NCBI GenBank assembly: GCA_036398215.1
Contig: DASWHK010000181.1
Location: 1-8,695 of the forward strand
Source of the DNA: DASWHK01 sp036398215
GTDB lineage: Bacteria; Acidobacteriota; UBA890
Reading direction: 5' to 3'
DNA length: 8,695 nucleotides
Shown here: positions 6,443 through 8,695 of the stretch, piece by piece
How positions within the stretch are numbered: position 1 is the stretch's first letter
Layout of the letters: every line of letters begins with the position of its first letter
Translations under genes and position numbers: made by a program
Notes under the pieces: generated by a model
The model's database searches: none
Told to the model about the DNA's origin: nothing
What the model saw: the letters and a program-made list of their open reading frames with translations, nothing else

Positions 6443-8391
6443 GCGATCTCCCTTGCAAGCGCCGCCGACCGATCCTTCGACGGTCGCCGAGCCCGCTGGT
6501 GGTGACAAAAGACTTGCAGCCACAGCTCCAGGCCCAGCAAGGCCGAGAGCCTCCAGCTCGCTTCACAATCGGGGCCGAGTCGACCCCGTTCCCAGCGCTT
6601 CAGCTCCTCGTCGAGCACGCCGGCATCGACGTAGCCTAGATCGGCCGAGACGCACTCGTCACGCACGAACGACGCCAGCCGCGCATAGTCGGTCGACATC
6701 CCCTCGTTGACGATGTGGCTGAGGTCGGCCTTCCATCGCCGCTGGGCGATCGTCTCGGGCAACACCCCCGCGAGACCGCGGCGCAGCAGCGCCTTGGGGA
6801 CTCCCTCGAAAGTCTGCACCTCCCCCGGGATCGCCATCAGGAACTCGAGCAGGTCGCGATCCAGGAACGGAAAGGCCATCTCGAGGCCGTGCATCCCGGT
6901 CACCTTGTTGTTCCATTCCATGCACAGGACGTGGCGGGGCGAGCGGATCTGCTCGTAGACGGCGCGCGCGTGGGCGCGGGCGCGATAGCGAGCGGGCAAC
7001 CCGGGGGGATCGGACCGCTCCCGGGCGAGCCGGCTGAACGGCTCACCGTACCAGCTCCGCCGCCGCCACGACCGTTGCCGCCGCAACCAGGAGACGAAGG
7101 ACACCGGGGCATGGTACTTGAACGCATCGATGATCAAGCGGCGCCGGTAACAACACGGATCGATGTCCTCGTACCAACGCCGGTACTCGCCGAGGTGGCG
7201 CCGGACCCGCAGCCAGGCAAAGCGTCGGGCGAGATCGACGAGATACGCCTGCGTGCAGAGGACCTCGTCGCCCCAGTGGCCCGACAGCAACACCCGCGCG
7301 CCGCGCTCGCGGGCCCGCTCGTGGAGCCGATCGGTGGTGCTCCACAGGGAGTCGAGGAACGGCACCTCGATGTGCCAGACGGCCTCGCGCGAGCCGGCGA
7401 GCGGGCCGCCGGGCTGGATCGGCAGCTTCTCGACGACGACCCCGTATTGGCGCTCGATGTCGGCAAGGAACTCCCGTTCGTCGGACGGGGCATTGTCCGC
7501 CGACACGTAGGAGATCCCGAAGACGTCCGGACATCCGTTGCCGCCGTCGCCCAGCAAGCTCCTCGCCTGGCAGAAGATCGAGGACGAGTCGAGGCCGCCG
7601 CTCAGCGATACGGCAACCGAGGCGGTGGAGCGGAGCCGCCGGTGAACGGCCTGGGCGAAGAGATGGCGGAACTCCTCCAGGTAGTCCTCGAAGCGCGGCT
7701 GGCGGACCCGGCGCCCGACGTCGAAGTCCCAGTACTTCCGGGCCCACGTTCGGCCCCGCTCGAAAACCCTCGAATGGGAGGGCTGGACGCTGTAGACGCC
7801 CTGGAAGCAGGTCTCGTCACCGGCCTGCTGGGCGCCGTTCAGGAGGACCTCCGCGAGCACCTCGTCGTTGGGACGCGCGACGACCGTCGGATGCGCGAGC
7901 AACGCCTTCACCTCCGACCCGAACAGCAGGCTGGCGCCGGCGCGGCACCAATACAGCGGCCTCACGCCGATCGGATCGCGCGCCAGGAGCAGCCGATCCT
8001 GGCGCGGATCGAAAAGACCGAGGGCGAAGTCGCCGCGCAGCCGCTCCACGAACGACTCGCCGAACGCTTCGTACGCCGCCACAACGACGTCCGGATCGGG
8101 AGAGGCACCCGACACCGGGAAGCGGTCGCCGAGCGCGGCGATCAGCTCCTCGCGGTTGTCGAGCCGGCCGTCGAACACCAATCCGACCCCCGACCGACCG
8201 ATCACCGGCTGCTCCTCTTCGGCCGACTCGGGAAACACGCGCGACAGCCGGCAGCCCAGGCCCAGAGCACCTCGCAGATGACGGCCCTCGCCATCCGGAC
8301 CCCGGTGGGCGACGGCTTCGCCCATGGCGGCGATGATCCCGCCATCCACGGGCGCGCCATCGAGGTTCCAGACGCCGTATATGGCGCTCAT
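6439..8391 (-). CDS. Lasso peptide cyclase (C protein), asparagine synthetase-like
   Basis: 650 residues with the two-domain plan of class B asparagine synthetases. In lasso pathways this enzyme adenylates an Asp/Glu side chain of the core and joins it to the new N-terminus to form the macrolactam. Residues 1 to about 215 are the glutaminase-like domain (MSAIYGVWNL, AHRGPDGEG at 28-36, FDGRLDNREEL at 73-83, GDFALGLFD at 120-128). The usual Cys2 nucleophile is Ser2, so ammonia release from glutamine is not expected, as in known lasso cyclases. The synthetase domain has the PP-loop SGGLDSS at 264-270, GHWGDE at 371-376, and a late GLEMAFPFLD block. ATG 8391 is chosen because family members begin with this MxxIxG sequence; the frame extends upstream to 8508 but overlaps B2. 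It starts 13 bases after the B2 stop, and its TGA overlaps the precursor ATG. Confidence 0.93.
   Translation of the reverse strand: MSAIYGVWNLDGAPVDGGIIAAMGEAVAHRGPDGEGRHLRGALGLGCRLSRVFPESAEEEQPVIGRSGVGLVFDGRLDNREELIAALGDRFPVSGASPDPDVVVAAYEAFGESFVERLRGDFALGLFDPRQDRLLLARDPIGVRPLYWCRAGASLLFGSEVKALLAHPTVVARPNDEVLAEVLLNGAQQAGDETCFQGVYSVQPSHSRVFERGRTWARKYWDFDVGRRVRQPRFEDYLEEFRHLFAQAVHRRLRSTASVAVSLSGGLDSSSIFCQARSLLGDGGNGCPDVFGISYVSADNAPSDEREFLADIERQYGVVVEKLPIQPGGPLAGSREAVWHIEVPFLDSLWSTTDRLHERARERGARVLLSGHWGDEVLCTQAYLVDLARRFAWLRVRRHLGEYRRWYEDIDPCCYRRRLIIDAFKYHAPVSFVSWLRRQRSWRRRSWYGEPFSRLARERSDPPGLPARYRARAHARAVYEQIRSPRHVLCMEWNNKVTGMHGLEMAFPFLDRDLLEFLMAIPGEVQTFEGVPKALLRRGLAGVLPETIAQRRWKADLSHIVNEGMSTDYARLASFVRDECVSADLGYVDAGVLDEELKRWERGRLGPDCEASWRLSALLGLELWLQVFCHHQRARRPSKDRSAALAREIA
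6448..6454 (-). promoter_or_regulatory. Strong Shine-Dalgarno site for the precursor gene
   Basis: On the minus strand AAGGGAG is followed by five bases and ATG 6442. It is the best ribosome site in the operon, lies inside the end of the cyclase gene, and fixes the precursor start. A strong site fits the need for more precursor than enzyme. Confidence 0.7.
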
Positions 8392-8404
8392 TTTCCGCCG
8401 GCCC

Positions 8405-8695
8405 TCATGTGGACAACGGCGTGGGCGGTGTGAGGCTGCCAAGACTCCAATAGCCGTCGTCGCGATCGGCGATGCGCCACGACGGGTCGTCGACCGCCAG
8501 CCAGGCATGGGCGATGATCCCGCCGTCGCGGCGCGCGACGCCGATCTCGACGGTCGCCGGAACGCCCCGGCGGCGGAGCAGCACGCTCAGCACGAGCGCC
8601 CGCCGCAAGCAATGCGCCCCCCCCGGCAGCCGTTCATCGACCGCCTCGACCAGGCGCACGAGGCGCCGCAATTCGGCCGCGTCCGGGCGCGGTCG
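8405..8695 (-). CDS. Lasso peptide leader peptidase (B2 protein), 5' end outside window
   Basis: The 96 visible C-terminal residues match the transglutaminase-like cysteine protease that cuts the leader from lasso precursors (PF13471). The family signature is clear: LPGGAHCLRRALVLSVLLRR with the catalytic Cys encoded near 8611-8609, RRGVPATVEIGV, and IIAHAWLAVDD with the catalytic His near 8509-8507 and an Asp just after. B2 proteins are usually about 140 residues, so roughly 45-60 N-terminal residues lie past the right edge. The frame has no stop up to 8695; a TTG at 8671 falls too close to the Cys to be the real start. It is the first operon gene visible, 13 bases before the cyclase. B1 (the RRE protein) is expected just upstream, or fused to it; neither can be seen here. 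Confidence 0.9.
   Translation of the reverse strand, partial: RPRPDAAELRRLVRLVEAVDERLPGGAHCLRRALVLSVLLRRRGVPATVEIGVARRDGGIIAHAWLAVDDPSWRIADRDDGYWSLGSLTPPTPLST

Noticed and set aside
6443..6523. An N-terminal extension of the precursor peptide to 6523
   Set aside because: It would lie inside the cyclase gene; ATG 6442 has a strong Shine-Dalgarno site, a stop/start overlap and the normal leader length.
6715..8433. A 572-codon plus-strand open frame opposite the cyclase gene
   Set aside because: It is antisense to a clear lasso cyclase, has no recognisable domain and low-complexity Pro/Arg/Ala/Gly content; this is expected from GC-rich third positions.

Overview
The window is very GC-rich, with codon third positions almost all G or C, so spurious long open frames lie opposite or inside nearly every real gene. 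I read seven complete or partial protein genes plus one small precursor-peptide gene. The organism cannot be named from this sequence. A secreted lipoprotein phosphatase, high GC and a lasso-type precursor of the 'YGD...LT...DGG' style would suit an acidobacterium, a myxobacterium-like deltaproteobacterium or a similar soil or marine bacterium, but this is a guess.

The left part (1-2645) holds two divergent genes for exported proteins. A minus-strand gene (867 down to the left edge) encodes a secreted protein of unknown function. A plus-strand gene (1134-2645) encodes a lipoprotein metallophosphatase with the full purple-acid-phosphatase motif set. The 266 bases between them carry a 12-base direct repeat with a 24-base period. 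The phosphatase start lies in a 27-base tandem duplication.

The right part (2501 to the right edge, all minus strand) is a lasso-peptide (RiPP) biosynthetic operon. In transcription order it reads: leader peptidase B2 (transglutaminase-like, cut by the window edge), cyclase C (asparagine-synthetase-like), a 51-residue precursor A, an HPr-kinase-like protein K, a fusion of a degenerate S26 signal-peptidase-like domain to a SAM methyltransferase, and a PF14907-type nucleotidyltransferase. The genes are tightly packed. Four-base stop/start overlaps join C to A, K to the fusion, and the fusion to the nucleotidyltransferase; B2 to C is 13 bases and A to K is 8 bases. The B1 protein (RiPP recognition element) that should bind the leader is not in the window and probably lies past the right edge. 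No ABC transporter or isopeptidase is visible.

Expected working order: B1 and B2 remove the leader, C closes the macrolactam, K phosphorylates a Ser/Thr of the peptide, and the nucleotidyltransferase may decorate that phosphate. The methyltransferase fusion may add a methyl group at an unknown place. The most unusual points are a core with one acidic residue that does not give a standard ring from the first Gly, a peptidase-like domain with Gly at the nucleophile position fused to a methyltransferase, and a 60-base tandem duplication that copies the end of the precursor gene together with the start signals of the kinase gene.
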